The position numbers and the translations under genes are program-made. Shown here piece after piece: positions 36,650-48,394 of a stretch of DNA of 64,000 nucleotides; the first letter of the stretch is position 1; the number at the start of each line of letters is the position of its first letter. The notes beneath the pieces were generated by a model. That model ran no database searches. It saw nothing but the letters and a program-made list of their open reading frames with translations, and was not told the origin of the DNA. Origin of the DNA: Ashinkailepas kermadecensis (taxonomy: Eukaryota; Arthropoda; Thecostraca; Neolepadidae). The DNA is taken from assembly GCA_034440615.1 (NCBI GenBank), contig JAOTOM010004630.1, positions 62,001-126,000 of the forward strand, given 5' to 3'.

Positions 36650-36900
36650 GCCATGTAGGTCGATGTCAAATGGATGTCCGTGGTGGTGAATAAGCGGATG
36701 GATGCACTATCATGGTTTGTAATAGAATGCCACACTACCCAATTGTCATGTCTCCCGTATCATAGGAGTTTTTGAAGGAACACGCTGTGGTCGATGCTGT
36801 CAAAGGCTTTACCCAAATCCGCTGATATGATGGTTGAAAGTTCGCCAATGTCGGTGTTGAAGCTGATTTGGTCGAAACATCGGAAGGCACAGCATCGAGC
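36650..36900 (-). pseudogene. LINE reverse transcriptase scrap (DxxKAF block)
   Basis: The minus strand reads ADLGKAFDSIDHSVFLQKL at about 36766-36825, the conserved reverse transcriptase block holding the first catalytic Asp. Preceding residues (STIISADLG) fit the strand before it. Following residues (YGRHDNWVVW, after a stop) fit the usual Y-G-I-x-G-x-x-x-x-W segment. Only about 80 codons are recognisable. It may belong to the same kind of element as the relic at 40560-41330, but 3.7 kb of other sequence lies between. Confidence 0.65.
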
Positions 36901-37164
36901 ACGGCCTACTCCGTATAGTGACTAGGTTTGCAGGCATATTCGCGAGGATACAGAATGCTGCTTGGTGAGAGGTACCCAGCGGGTTGGCTGCGCAAAATGT
37001 TTCCATTTTTTTAAGAAGAAAAAAGTGAGACAGAAGCGAGATGGCCCGAAAGCTTGATGGACTATCTAGAGCACCCAATCGCAGGTGCCGCACCAAGCGG
37101 GCACTGCCACACCGAGCGGGCCCCACAGCTGCACCAAGCATGCACTACCACGAAGCGGGGCCGC

Positions 37165-37580
37165 CGTGCATGGCGCAGGCGGCCCGTCGGATATAGTCAC
37201 CAAGTTTGTGCGGTGACATCACCTCTCATGGCGCAGGCGGCCCGTCGGATATAGTACCAGTTTGTGCGGTGACATCACCTCATCGGCGGCCCGTCGTATA
37301 GTCGTTTGTGCGGTGACATTTGGCGCGGGGCCGTCGGATTAGTCGTTTGTGCGGTGACATACCTTGCGCGGCGGCCCGTCGTTAGTGTTTGTGCGGTGAC
37401 ATTCATGGCGCAGGCGGCCCGTCGGATATAGTCACCAAGTTTGTGCGGTGACATCACCTCTCATGGCGCAGGCGGCCCGTCGGATATAGTCACCAAGTTT
37501 GTGCGGTGACATCACCTCTCATGGCGCAGGCGGCCCGTCGGATATAGTCACCAAGTTTGTGCGGTGACATCACCTCTCAT
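37165..37580. repeat. 58-bp minisatellite, about 7 copies, middle copies eroded
   Basis: Full units start TGGCGCAGGCGGCCCGTCGG at 37171, 37229, 37406, 37464 and 37522 and end TTTGTGCGGTGACATCACCT. Between about 37282 and 37405 lie three shortened units missing many single bases and short blocks, while the flanking units are almost identical. Confidence 0.93.
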
Positions 37581-37644
37581 TTTCATCAATTGTATCCTGT
37601 GTTGAAAATATACGAGTGAAAAACGACACGAAAAGAAGAGAGGT

Positions 37645-37790
37645 CAGTCCAGGGGCAGAGCGCTCGTCTCTCAACCGAAAGCTTGTGTCTTCCAGTCGAT
37701 TCTCGCCGCCACTACACATCTGCGTGAACAATTGGCCGTAGCAATCTAAAATGAGTTGGCGCGTCGTGAAAGCTCCAATAAAGTGCACGA
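37645..37790 (+). mobile_element. tRNA-derived SINE (family 4), probable
   Basis: A tRNA-like head (GTCAGTCCAGGGGCAGAGCG, then CTCGTCTCTCAACCGAAAG, with CCAGTCGATTCTC as a decayed box B) is followed by a short body and the tail GCGTCGTGAAAGCTCCAATA. That tail resembles those of families 1 and 2. No target-site duplication was found and only one copy is present. Confidence 0.6.
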
Positions 37791-38824
37791 CACAGTGACA
37801 AGTATTTTGAATATCTCCGTATTGCACTGCTTTCCTTTCTAAATCGAAATTACATGGTGCTCACGTCAGGAGTTCGAATTTATGTAAATGAAGTTGTAAA
37901 GGGGATGTAGGACCAACGTACATACGACCATAGCGAGCTCATTTAAGTCTTCATGTCTAAAATGTAATGCTGGACGGAATAGGTGGAGACGTCTCGAGAT
38001 TCCAGGGCGGTCCAGCAGCAAGAATTGCCCTCTAGGCAAAACAAAAACAACTCCAACCTGGGATGAAAAAGCATCGGTTTCGGAGTTGTCTTAGCCCCTC
38101 TTATTTATTGCATTGCACTTAATGTATTTTTCTTGTGGAGTAAAATATTCCAGTGAGGGTTCAATGAGAGTACAACGAACCCGGGGAGGGTCCTGACCCC
38201 TCCCCCTCCCCCAGGCAATTCACCTATGCTGGAGGGCAACGCGCTCTGATGTAATTTCGATATGCAATGATGTCAGAATCAGGGGAGGGTTCTGGCCAGC
38301 TTCCACTCGCGCCGATCATGTGTAATTTGTAGGCAAACTGTAAATTGAATTAAGTTTTCTTGAAATATGGACACAAGTTATTATTTTCCATGCCTCACTA
38401 TAATATATCAAAACTGACCTCGTATCGGTGACAATGCAAACCCGATAACTTAATAGAATTTCTGTATTTTGTACTCTGCGTCGCAGGCGGGTTTTCTGGA
38501 TCGCCTTTGCTACCACTCCCCCCACCCCCCTCCACACCCAATTCAAAAGGATGTGACGAAGCACATGATCGCTCGGAAACTAGTCGGCCGATATGAATGA
38601 ACTAAACGGCATTGATCAGCTCTAGGACATGCGATCTTATAAAAAAATCACTGCAGAGATACTAATAACAATATATTGCTTTTGTACTGGATATGCATGC
38701 AAGTACACATCATTACACACCATGCACGTACCGAACATGCAATGCGCACAAACAGCAAACAACAAAAATGTGGGACATAGCTCACATGAGACATCAAGTG
38801 TCAGGCACTTACATCCCGTCTGAG
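37791..38824. other. Anonymous intergenic DNA
   Basis: Nothing recognised beyond CCTCCCCCTCCCCC runs near 38200 and 38515. Confidence 0.4.
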
Positions 38825-39002
38825 CAGTGGCGCAGCCAGGATTTTCTGAAGGGGCCGATCAGAAAAAAATGTAATTTGTCGCACAGCGATTTTGATGCGC
38901 GAAGCGCACCGGCAATGTCTGGTGTGGTGTGGTGCAAGTCTCACAATTTTTTGCGTGATCTAATTTAATCTTCAAAGGGGACCTCCTCCGACTGTGCCTC
39001 TG
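38825..39002. mobile_element. hAT-like MITE, diverged
   Basis: The left end CAGTGGCGCAGCCAGGATTT shares the 13-mer GGCGCAGCCAGGA with the MITE at 33917-34114. The right end CTCCGACTGTGCCTCTG is a diverged reverse complement of it. Flanks CGTCTGAG and GGTCTAGA match only in part, so the duplication is doubtful. Confidence 0.6.
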
Positions 39003-39149
39003 GGTCTAGAGTTGCCTGCACAAACAGCACACATGAGAACAGCGGGGCTTGTAGTCTGGCCCGCCAATCAGCTCCGTTACGCAGACTGCGCAGCAACCCC
39101 CGAGCCGATACTACCACTGCTGATTGGCGATGCCACTAACACCACCATC

Positions 39150-39305
39150 ACTGACACCACTGACACCACCGCCGCTCCACACCGCACCGCAAAACGGTCG
39201 TCCGGCTGCCGCCGCCCAGCGCCGCCGCCGAGCCGCCCAGCCGAGCCGCCCAGCCGCGCCGCGGCGGCGGCTCGGCGGGGCTGCGGCGGGTGAGCGCCGT
39301 ACGCC
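39150..39305. other. Very GC-rich island with self-complementary stretch
   Basis: A 100% G/C run made of GCC/CCG units (about 39205-39300) folds on itself: GCCGCCGAGCCGCCCAGCC pairs with GGCGGCTCGGCGGGGCTGC downstream. It ends at GGCGGGTGAGCG, a possible splice donor. Surroundings are AT-rich. It could be a CpG island or exon, but no protein was recognised. Confidence 0.45.
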
Positions 39306-40550
39306 GCGCCAACCTGTTATGCACTGGGGTACATTTCAAGCCATAACTCACTCATTTTTATCGATAATTACTTGCAACTTGGTACAGACGTTCGTCCCAT
39401 TCATGTCTTGCACGATTTGTTTCATTTCTTGGACATTTTGTATCTTAGGGTAAACATTCTGAAAGTACTTTTCTATCAACATTTGGTTTATTTACATGCC
39501 TACAATTCAACGTGAAAGGTCAAAACAAAACAACGACGTTGCATGTTACTTACCTCCTAATTTCTTAGGAGTGCCGTTTCCCGATATCAAATATCTCCAT
39601 TCGTTCGGATTATGTCAATTCGTCTGTACCGATGTGTTTTTGTAGAAAATCGACAAACATGACGTCACCGTGACGTAACTCACGCTTGATATGCCACGAC
39701 CTCATAGTTTTACTTCGGCAAGATGCGTAGAGTTGATCCGTTGACAGCTATTGGAAATTCCGTGCAAATGTCGCAACACGTTTTTAAGCTATCGCGGATA
39801 TTCGACAGGTGGCAGATTTGAGCCTCCCGCGGGGTAATGGTTCAATGCTTTAGTGATTCAGCTACCAAACGTGTACGGAGCGTCACCTGGGCACTAGATA
39901 CATGGGTGTGCGCCATATACTGGATCATTTAGAGTGCTAAGCCACGTTTGCTCCGAATAATTTTGGCGGCTCTCTGCACCGCATGGTTAATGGTAATTTA
40001 AATTGGTACAGGTTCTGTTCACCGCATGCTTCATATTAATGGTCCAAAGACTAAAACTAATGAAACAGACATGCTACATGATGTATTCTAGTTAACCGGA
40101 CATAACCAACTGCATTTATTTCGATGATGAATCTTATCCAGCCTAACCTACTTCTGATCAGGGTGACTTCATATTGTACTGGGTGGCCGATTGCCCTACA
40201 TACGCCGACATACGGATGCCGTTGGGCTTTGCTACCTCTCGCATGTTTAATATGTCTTCATTTTCTCCAAGACCAGCATTACATTAGGTGCGCTAGTTAG
40301 ATGACTAATAGAGCTAGCTTCCCTCTTTGTGCAGTAGGTTTTGGCTATTGCAATCTAATATACCTTTTGTTTACCATACAGGTGGATTGCAAACTGCTGA
40401 ATGCACATTTTAGTTTCAACGCAGCAAAGAAGTAGTCCATGGGTCTGTACGAACCGCCTCGATGCATGCTGTTGTTAAAATGTATTTTAGAGCAAAATTT
40501 GGGGTGCAAAGCCTTGTGTCGAAATTTGCAAAATTAGAATCACAAATTTG
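39306..40550. other. Anonymous intergenic DNA
   Basis: Nothing recognised. Confidence 0.4.
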
Positions 40551-40559
40551 AAATGTTTA

Positions 40560-41330
40560 ACCTTACTAAACGTAGGCTTATTGGATCATACACATTTTTT
40601 TCCAAGACCTTGGAACAGTTTGGTGAGAGACACTGGTCAATAGTTCCTTGCTTGATTCTTGAACCCTTTCTTGAACATGGGAATTACGTTTGCTTGTTTC
40701 CACACAGTGGAAAACACGCCCAATTCGAGGGACAGCTTATGCAGAATCTCGACGGGAATCGCAAGCGCATCGCCGTATTCTTCTAAGATGCAAGCACGAA
40801 GGCTACTTGCACCACACGCTTTGCTTGGGCAGAGCTCCCGCATTAACAGTAAAATCCTTCCAGGGGACACTACAAATTGGTGAAAGGCTTGCAGCGTTAA
40901 GAACAGGTAGTACATGTACATAGGGATCACAAATTTACGAGAGAAACAGAACATGAAACACGCGGCACGCTCCACGTCACCACCGTGCACCTGACCGTCG
41001 AACTCCATCATAGGACATACACGTTGTGGTGCTTTCACCGCTTTGACAAATGACCAGTGCCGTTTAGGATTGTCTTTAAACCCATGCACCAATTATAATA
41101 GGTGTTTACGATACTTGGCATCGCATTTGCATGTAAATTATGTCTGCCTATGACATGCTGGGCTACATTTTCTGGAGTATGGTAGGCTTTTGCGTCTGTG
41201 CTCTACCTCTTTCACCAGCAGATCTCGCACAGATCCGTCAAGCCACGGTGGGCACTTCGCATTCAGCTTGGCAATCGGAATAAAGTATGTTATTGCCGCG
41301 AACAGAAGGCCATAACACTAATGCACAACG
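40560..41330 (-). pseudogene. LINE reverse transcriptase N-terminal part with linker
   Basis: The minus strand reads CPPWLDGSVRDLLVKEVEHR (about 41190-41250), KDNPKRHWSFVKAVK (about 41060), then the region before the polymerase (SKACGASSLRACILEEYGD, LELGVFSTVWKQANVIPMFK) and, after a frame change, NYRPVSLT near 40630. This is the usual order: P-W-W linker, W-x-x-l block, a K-A-x-G-x-D-like motif, then F-P-x-x-W-K-x-A-x-V-x-P-x-F-K-K-G and N-Y-R-P-x-S-L. Identity fades by 40570, before the catalytic blocks. The frame is open for 151 codons (40637-41092). Confidence 0.8.
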
Positions 41331-41473
41331 CTATTGACACCAAATCCTCTCAAAATAGTCCAAGGCATGAGCTGCATGGCATTGCACACACCGGCAAAGT
41401 CAGCACGTTTGTAGTTGTATGCGGTCGTTCGGGTGGAACACGGTGCAGGCCGACTATGGACATATCCCACTGT

Positions 41474-41640
41474 CGACACCATACGATCGTCGGTGTCAAC
41501 ACCACACGATCGTCGGTGTCGACACCACACGATCGTCGGTGTCGACACCATACGATCGTCGGTGTCGACACCACACGATCGTCGGTGTCGACACCATACG
41601 ATCGTCGGTGTCGACACCACACGATCGTCGGTGTCGGACA
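41474..41640. repeat. 23-bp minisatellite made of two palindromes, 7 copies
   Basis: GATCGT recurs at 41485, 41508, 41531, 41554, 41577, 41600 and 41623. Each unit joins ACGATCGT (8-bp palindrome) to GGTGTCGACACC (12-bp palindrome), so the array reads almost the same on both strands. Units vary between CACACG and CATACG. Confidence 0.97.
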
Positions 41641-43298
41641 GCTGAAGCAGCACGTCGGAGACAGCATCTCCTCCGTGTGTGATTGCTAGATCGAGTACGT
41701 TTTCTAAGGAGTCGGTCCTGTCACAATTTGGACCGCGTCAAATTCGACCAAGGTCTCTAAGAAATGGACAGCTCTCGCCGAGCGTTGGCGCAGCAATGTA
41801 TTTCAGGTCAATTGAAATGGACAAGCTAGCCAACAGATTTCAGGTAAATCGAATTCGACAGTCATCGGAAATGGTAGGTAAGTATGCTGGAGTCTGCAGT
41901 ATAGATGAACGAAAAGAAGCACGTACCCGTCAGTCCCTCCTCATATATAGTTATCGCACGGGCGGTGAGGGAGAGTACGTATCAAACATTCTTTTTCATG
42001 CGTTTTTGATATGGAGGGACGAGAGGGCTTAATGATAGACTCTTTTCATGCAATGTCATAGGCACAATGTTCAATTTTGGCAGGATTTCTGGGACACATC
42101 CCCATCCGTCTCCGGTCATTCAATGTGACGCTTGACTGTTCAAGCCTGAGCAGCAGTAAAACATTCTTTTTCTTCGGCGCATGAATAAGGGAGGTATAGG
42201 TAACGGTTAGGACGAGAAGAACTGTACCAATGTCATTATTTGCTTCGTGCATGCATAAAATGAGTCCTTATAGCTGATTCTCGGTAGAAGCAGCATGCGC
42301 ACATCAGAATGTGACCGCATTCCCCTGGCGGGCAACCACTAAAGACCTATTCAGTCGAGATTTTAGCAAGTGTGTTTTTTTTCTCGTTGTCCTACAACTA
42401 CTTGCGGTATGCGAACGGCCATGTAGCGTGTAGCCGCACAATTCATGTGTGGTGACATTTTCTGAAGCATCCTAAAATGTTCTCTTGAAGTTGCCATTTA
42501 AATCACGAAGGGTTTTGTTTTTGTTTATAGTAGCGGTTTTTGACATAATTGTTACGGTTTTTGTACAACCGGTCACGCGAGGAGGGGCGAAATCGGCCGA
42601 TGCTCAGGGAGACGTTGCCATTACATTTGTTTGTTATATTTGTAATACATGGTTTGAACGTCTTTCAGTTTTTGACCGCATGATTGACGAAAGAAATTGA
42701 TGACTACCACCGTACATGCTTCACATTGATCAGTATTATTGATAGAGAGTTAGGTTGTTTAGATGAAATAGGGTGCCAAAATTGGATGGCTTTGCCATAT
42801 AGGCAGATAACTAACAATTATTTATGGTTCATGCTGACCTGCGCCGAGAGTTGGTGGTCGTCCAAAGGCGCAACCAAACTATGTTTGAACCAAACTCTTA
42901 CCTTGGTTGTTTCAGGTGCTGTTCAATTTGGAATTAAAATATTGTCCTTCCCGAGTCGACACTGCGCTCTCAGCGATTGATAGATAGTGATTAGTAATGC
43001 CCGAAGCCATTTCACATAGTTGACGTAAATTCAGCCGGAGCCAGCCAGGTCCAATCGGGTCGCAGTTCAGCAAAATATACTTTTTCAATTGTACCGTTTT
43101 TGCATGGTATGACCTTGACCTTTGACCTTGTCAGCTTCACTTCAGGGAGTTCTTATGACTTGAGTTCACTTCGGATTTTGTCTCAACTTCCCACTTGTTT
43201 TATACTTCGGGTGGACTTTCACGCTACCCTTTCGACTGCATGGTATGCATGGAGTTCCCTCCACGGCACACGTGAGACGATGGCAAATGAACCACGGC
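41641..43298. other. Anonymous intergenic DNA
   Basis: No exon or element motif recognised. Confidence 0.4.
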
Positions 43299-43465
43299 TT
43301 TTGACAGCGTCTGTGTACACTTGCCACATGCCCGGGGGACGGCGAACCACGGCCCAATGTCTTTGGCAGCGTCTGTGTACACCTGTAACATGCCCGGGGG
43401 GACGGCGAACCACGGCCGAATGTGTTTGGCAGCGTCTGTGTACACCTGCCACATGCCCTGGAGGA
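43299..43465. repeat. 62/63-bp minisatellite, about 3 copies
   Basis: CTGTGTACAC starts at 43311, 43373 and 43436, each followed by CACATGCCCGGGGGACGGCG or a close variant. Confidence 0.9.
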
Positions 43466-43487
43466 CGGCGGCCGTGCGATGTGTGGC

Positions 43488-43545
43488 CCGGTCACAAGGC
43501 GGTCACACGGCGGTCACACAGCGGTCACACAGCGGTCACCGTAAG
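43488..43545. repeat. 11-bp tandem repeat (GGTCACACAGC)
   Basis: About five units of GGTCACA(C/A)(A/G)GC in a row. Confidence 0.9.
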
Positions 43546-43549
43546 GCCG

Positions 43550-43785
43550 CAGGTATTGACTGACAGCACCGTGGGCGGCACTGTGACATGCGCCGGTGAC
43601 CGTGCCGCTGCGGTAGGGCGCGCCGCCGACACGGCCGCCCCGCACTGGCGCGCGCCCGCCGCCGCCACTGCACCGCCGACCACCGACACGAGAGGTGCGT
43701 CGCCACCGCCCACCGCCCACCGCCTACTGCCGCGACTGGCCGCCACCCATGCCGCAGGTTGGTGGTGCGTGTGCGCTGTGTCGGG
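43550..43785. other. GC-rich stretch
   Basis: Rich in CGCCGCC/GCCACCGCC. ORFs run through on both strands with no domain. It lies between two 11-bp arrays. Confidence 0.5.
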
Positions 43786-43787
43786 AC

Positions 43788-43855
43788 CATGTCGGGACTG
43801 TGTCGGGACCATGTCGGGACCGTGTCGGGACCGTGTCGGGACCATGTCGGCGCCC
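43788..43855. repeat. 11-bp tandem repeat (TGTCGGGACCR)
   Basis: About six units of TGTCGGGAC(C/T)(A/G), followed by a GCCGGCCGGCGA pair at about 43877 and 43916. Confidence 0.92.
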
Positions 43856-44128
43856 CGGCTCGGAGATGCCGGCGCTCTTCGCCGGCCGGCGATAGCGGAG
43901 ACGCTGATGTCCTTCGCCGGCCGGCGAGGAGCAGTTGATTAGCTGGGTCCGTTGTCCACTTCCGTGTATAATTGCGTCACGCTGGAAGAGCGTTGTCGGC
44001 TGCTTCGTCTCCCAGGTGTGTCTGAATGGCGACGGTTACGTGGACGGTCTCCTACTCCCCATGGTCGCACTCCGCATGCTGCGACTGTGTGACCGGGCTT
44101 TGTGCCGGAGGAAAGCGATGGTGGTGGT

Positions 44129-44264
44129 AGCTATTGGTGTTACGGTGCGTCGCCTTTCGGAATATGGTGTCGCCAATCACTTACGGCGATTGGTCGCGGG
44201 CGAAGAGTAGCGACAGGCTGGAGGTTGGGAGGCGGACACCTTACCCCAAGACTACTTCGTCCCC
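44129..44264 (-). mobile_element. tRNA-derived SINE (family 2), decayed
   Basis: Shares ATGGTGTCGCCAATC and GATTGGTCGCGGGCGAAGAG with the other family 2 copies, plus the CTATTGGTGTTACG tail. The region of box B is replaced (GGCTGGAGGTTGGGAGGCG), so the internal promoter is lost. Same orientation as the other three copies. No duplication seen. Confidence 0.85.
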
Positions 44265-44464
44265 GGGCGCAGGCGGACCGCCGTCGTACGTGGTCACATC
44301 ACGCGTGGCGGCTGCTCGCCGGTGGGTTTAGTTAACGTTTGACGCTCACCTATCTGCCGCCAACTGGCTCCCTCCAACTGAGCCAGTCATTGATCAGTTG
44401 GTGGGCTCCAACCCCGCCCCTTGGCAAGCTGAACTATGAATATTATCAGCTGGAGAAGATGCCT

Positions 44465-44625
44465 GACGCCGTTATCGGTGGTGTCATGTTATCGGCGGTG
44501 TCTTGTTATCGGCGGTGTCATGTTATAGGCGGTGTCTTGTTATCGGTGGTGTCCTGTTATCGGCGGTATCATGTTATCGGCGGTGTCCTGTTATCGGCGG
44601 TGTCATGTTATCGACGGCGGTACCC
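44465..44625. repeat. 17-bp minisatellite, about 9 copies
   Basis: Units of GGCGGTGTC(A/T)TGTTATC with small changes (GGTGGTGTC, GGCGGTATC). Confidence 0.95.
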
Positions 44626-45340
44626 TATAAATGTATGTATGCTCTGACTTCGGTCAATGAATGTGGTTATGATCAGAAACCGACCCGACCCGACCTGACC
44701 CGACCGTCACTCTTTTGAAGTTGTAATGACATATTTTTCTTGCGTCATTTCGCGCTTAAGTTTGTGCACTCAGAATAAGACGTGTTCTTTTCATGCTCCT
44801 TCTTACGAGTTTGTATCCTAATGTTCTTCATAACGTGCCCTTTGTCTTTTTCTTAGTGAAGAAAGAGGTTCACAACCGCAGTTCCAGTCACGGGCGACTT
44901 TACAACAGCATTGCAGATGCTAATTTCCTCACTCAGGGCCATATCTGCTCTCTTCAGTTTACTCCCATCGCAATGTTTCCCCTGAAGTACTCGCGACTTG
45001 TGTTCATATAAAGGGGTTTGCGGCGGCGGCGGCGGCGTTCCACGTGTGATGGCAGTTGACCACAGCGTATAACGCGGCCAGCATTCGCCACCGGCTCCTG
45101 GCAACGAAGAGACAACGTGCTTGATTTGCGCTCTGGTCTCCGGGGTGTCGGCTTCAGTCCCTGGGAATGATGGCGATTTTATTTCTGCTTTTGGTAATGC
45201 AATTTGGTGAATGTATCGCATCCGAACTGACTTCAGTTTTGTATGCGTGCTTCAAGGCGAGTGGCCATGTAAGCACTCAAGAAGATGCACCCATGACTTG
45301 CGACTGCGCAATGTGTGTACCCAGTACATTTCCGCATACG
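44626..45340. other. Anonymous intergenic DNA
   Basis: A (GGC)n run lies at 45020-45037. A 64-codon ORF (45167-45361) with a hydrophobic start is discussed in the findings. Confidence 0.4.
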
Positions 45341-45490
45341 TGCGTGCACGCGTATTTTTGAGCTTTCGTACATTTGCGCATACGTACATTTGCGCGCACG
45401 TACATTTGCCATACGTACATCTGAGCTTACGTACATTTGCTTACATACATTTGCGTACGTGTATCTGCCATACGTACATTTGCTTTACGC
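45341..45490. repeat. Degenerate ~18-bp repeat (ACGTACATTTGC)
   Basis: About eight diverged units (CATACGTACATTTGCG, GCACGTACATTTGC). Similar in flavour to the blocks at 22.8 and 34.8 kb. Confidence 0.85.
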
Positions 45491-47430
45491 ACATTTATCC
45501 CGCTACTATGGCACACGGAGATGCGATTGCATTGCGTTTATGACCACCGCCTTTCGGAAATTCCTGCATTGTCATCACTTGCAATCGATCGCCCAACACA
45601 CCTATCTGCACCTTATACTGGCATGATTGCCTGGCAGAAGCGAGATCAGAGATCATAAATCCGATTTCGGCAGATGAGCCCAAATATTGGCACCAGAGCA
45701 GCCGATGTCTGCCGAAGCGGATTTGTATAAAATGCCGAAATAATGTTTATGCTGAGATGAGAGGCACTAGCTGAATGCAGTGAAATATCACAAGTGCGGG
45801 AGCACTCTACAGAACTGTCGACACAGGTTATGCTTCTTTTTTTAAATGCGTGCAGTTCCCCGAATCTTAACACCACACAGACTTCGTGGGACTCCTCGGT
45901 GCGCCAAGTGATCGCAGTTGCGGTTGGTGCATAAGGTTCCTGCGGCAGCGACATGACGGATTTTGTGTCTGCAGCACAGAACCCTATGACCTTCGTCATC
46001 CCCTCACCCAGCCAGCAGGGCGCCTAGTACCGGTTCTGTTAAGTTATTTACATCACACCACACGAATTGCCCAGCAGAGGTCGCTACCCCGGGCAGCACC
46101 ATTCGGCCAAGCTCCTGTCGACTCCTAACCGCAGGAATGTACGTAATGATGGAACACAATATAAGGTCAACATCCAAGCTATCCAACGATCCGAGACAGA
46201 GCTTGAGCAGTTTTTGGAATTGATCTGAGCCCGGGCACGCCATGCGTCGCCGTCGGAAGTATTACTTGTTTAATATGTCGCGTGCGCTGCAGCGGGCAAT
46301 TTGTCGTTAACACGTAATTGCTGGGCCTCAATTTACGCCCTTCAATTGACAACATATTTGGAACGCACCTGGGCTGTGACGTAATACACGTAATTGTCCT
46401 CCAGGCACAAATCAACAGGACATTGCTATTTTACTCGGATAGCAACAGAGTTCAGTTTTCGGACTGCGACGTTGCGAGAGCTCTAGAACCGGCACAGCCC
46501 GCTCACCGTATTATTACAATGGGCTGACATCGCTCGGGCACGTGGGGGCAGATTCCTTCAGGAAGCTGGCTCAACATGATATAAGCATCAACTCAGACCA
46601 AAACATGAATACTTTCCAACGATCTGAATAAATGCATGTTGATAAATCCACTCTCATCCACTCCAGATGCTTTTACATATTATCCCTGTTCTCGTCTTAG
46701 CTCTGGTATTTGGGCGTCAGGTCCCATTTGGTGGTGACGGTGGCCTTTCCGAGCTCCTGGTTTACGCTTCACATCTGCATTTCGGCGGGGCCGTGGTGGT
46801 ATTAAACGCTGAGAGTGGAGCGAGTCACAACACGTAACTTGCACACCAACATAACGGTAGTGTTACGCCAAGTGTAAAAACGCAACATCTTGGACGACAG
46901 TTGGTGTTGCAGGTTCAGAAGATGATGCTGCAGCTAAAGTATCCGTCAAGGCACGCTGCTACATGGCTGCGGAGCATGACTCGGACGATGTTCCGGTTTT
47001 CGCTCGTGCATCCTTGTCAGCTGCACCCCATATGTTCTGTCACTCAACTCCATAGCATGGGTGGAGTCGTTTGAAGATCATTGGTGGGGCCCAATGCGTG
47101 GAGGCAATGAGGGCTGCCAATTTGGCTGGTCGTGCCCAATCCGTAGGATTTCATGTTAAGAGAGCAGGACGTTGGGTGACACATGACATGTAGTGAACTG
47201 CACCGCTTGGGCACTGGTCAGCTATCTGCAGCCATCAGCAGTGGAAGTACGGGCTCCGCCACCATTGTTATTGGACAGGATACATCTGACTGCATTGACA
47301 TAGATGCAGTCGGATACCCCAAACAGTTGTTACAGTTATTTTACAGAGCGATTTCCAGGTTGAGAGCATGATGTAGCAACGGCGTGGAGCAACCCTGTCC
47401 TGTATATAACCTACTGATACACTAACCGTG
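45491..47430. other. Anonymous intergenic DNA
   Basis: No reliable gene. An open stretch at 46318-46527 (LLFYSDSNRVQFSDCDVA) faintly recalls retroelement RNase H but was not called. Confidence 0.4.
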
Positions 47431-47439
47431 ACCCACCGT

Positions 47440-47690
47440 ACCCGTGGCCGGTGGGTGGTACTTACATTCCCAATGGAGGGTACTTGTTATCACGATGGTA
47501 CTTACATTCTCGATGGAGGGCACTTGTATCAGGATGGCATTTACATTCCCATGATGAGGATGGTATTTACACTTCCGATGGAGGGTACTTGTAGTCAGGA
47601 TGGTACTTACATTCCAATTATCAGGATGGTACCTACATTGCCGATGGAGGGTACTTATTAGCAGGATGGTACCTACATTCCCGATGGATA
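47440..47690. repeat. ~37-bp minisatellite, about 7 copies
   Basis: Units of GGATGGTACTTACATTCCCG then ATGGAGGGTACTTGTTA, with deletions and changes between copies. Confidence 0.88.
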
Positions 47691-47939
47691 GCATCACCAG
47701 CGACATTTGGAGAAAAAAGAACGCTGAGATTGAAGTGTATAGACCTAATTGTTGGAGGAACTTATGGCAAGGTGCCCCCCCCCCCCAGATATAAATTTAT
47801 GGATCCTTCCTTGTCCCACACCTACATCCATGCACACACACCGGAAACATTGAAGGTTTCATTAGCTTCATCATATAACGGGAGACTTGTCTGAAATAAA
47901 TGTGCTCATTCCCAACCAAGTTATGCTTGGACAGGTGGT

Positions 47940-48115
47940 ATTGGCGCATCTTCGGGTGCGATTCAGTGTCAACGGCTGGGTAGCGTGGATGGAGAGGTAC
48001 ATATCAGCGCCAACGGGTGGGTGGGAATGGAGAGGTGCATATCGTGTCAACTGGAGGGTAGTAGGAATGGAGAGGTGCATGCCAGTGCCAAATGGTGGGT
48101 GCCATGAATGGAAGC
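47940..48115. repeat. Degenerate ~50-bp repeat
   Basis: TGGAGAGGT(A/G)CAT recurs at about 47988, 48028 and 48069, each followed by CAGTGCCAA(A/C)GGTGGGTG-like sequence. Confidence 0.7.
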
Positions 48116-48394
48116 AATGTGCCAATGTGTAGAATGTGAACTAATTGTCGGATAAAAAAGCACGTGAAAGATCACATATATATGTGAAACATATGTGGGT
48201 AGGTTCATTTTCTAGAAGCATTATGTGGCATTCATGCCCGCACTGAATAACCAAGTATTGCGGGACCTGATGGAGAACTTTGTGATCACAAAAATCCCAC
48301 ATATAACAATGCAAGCATTCCGAGTCTTTTCTAACCTCATGACACATCTAGATCTGCTGTTAATAAGATGCTCACCAAGGCTGTAGATCCGTGG

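Noticed and set aside
46318..46600. RNase H-like fragment of an LTR or DIRS element (LLFYSDSNRVQF)
   Set aside because: Only one short motif fits; the acidic residues and neighbouring domains are not in place.
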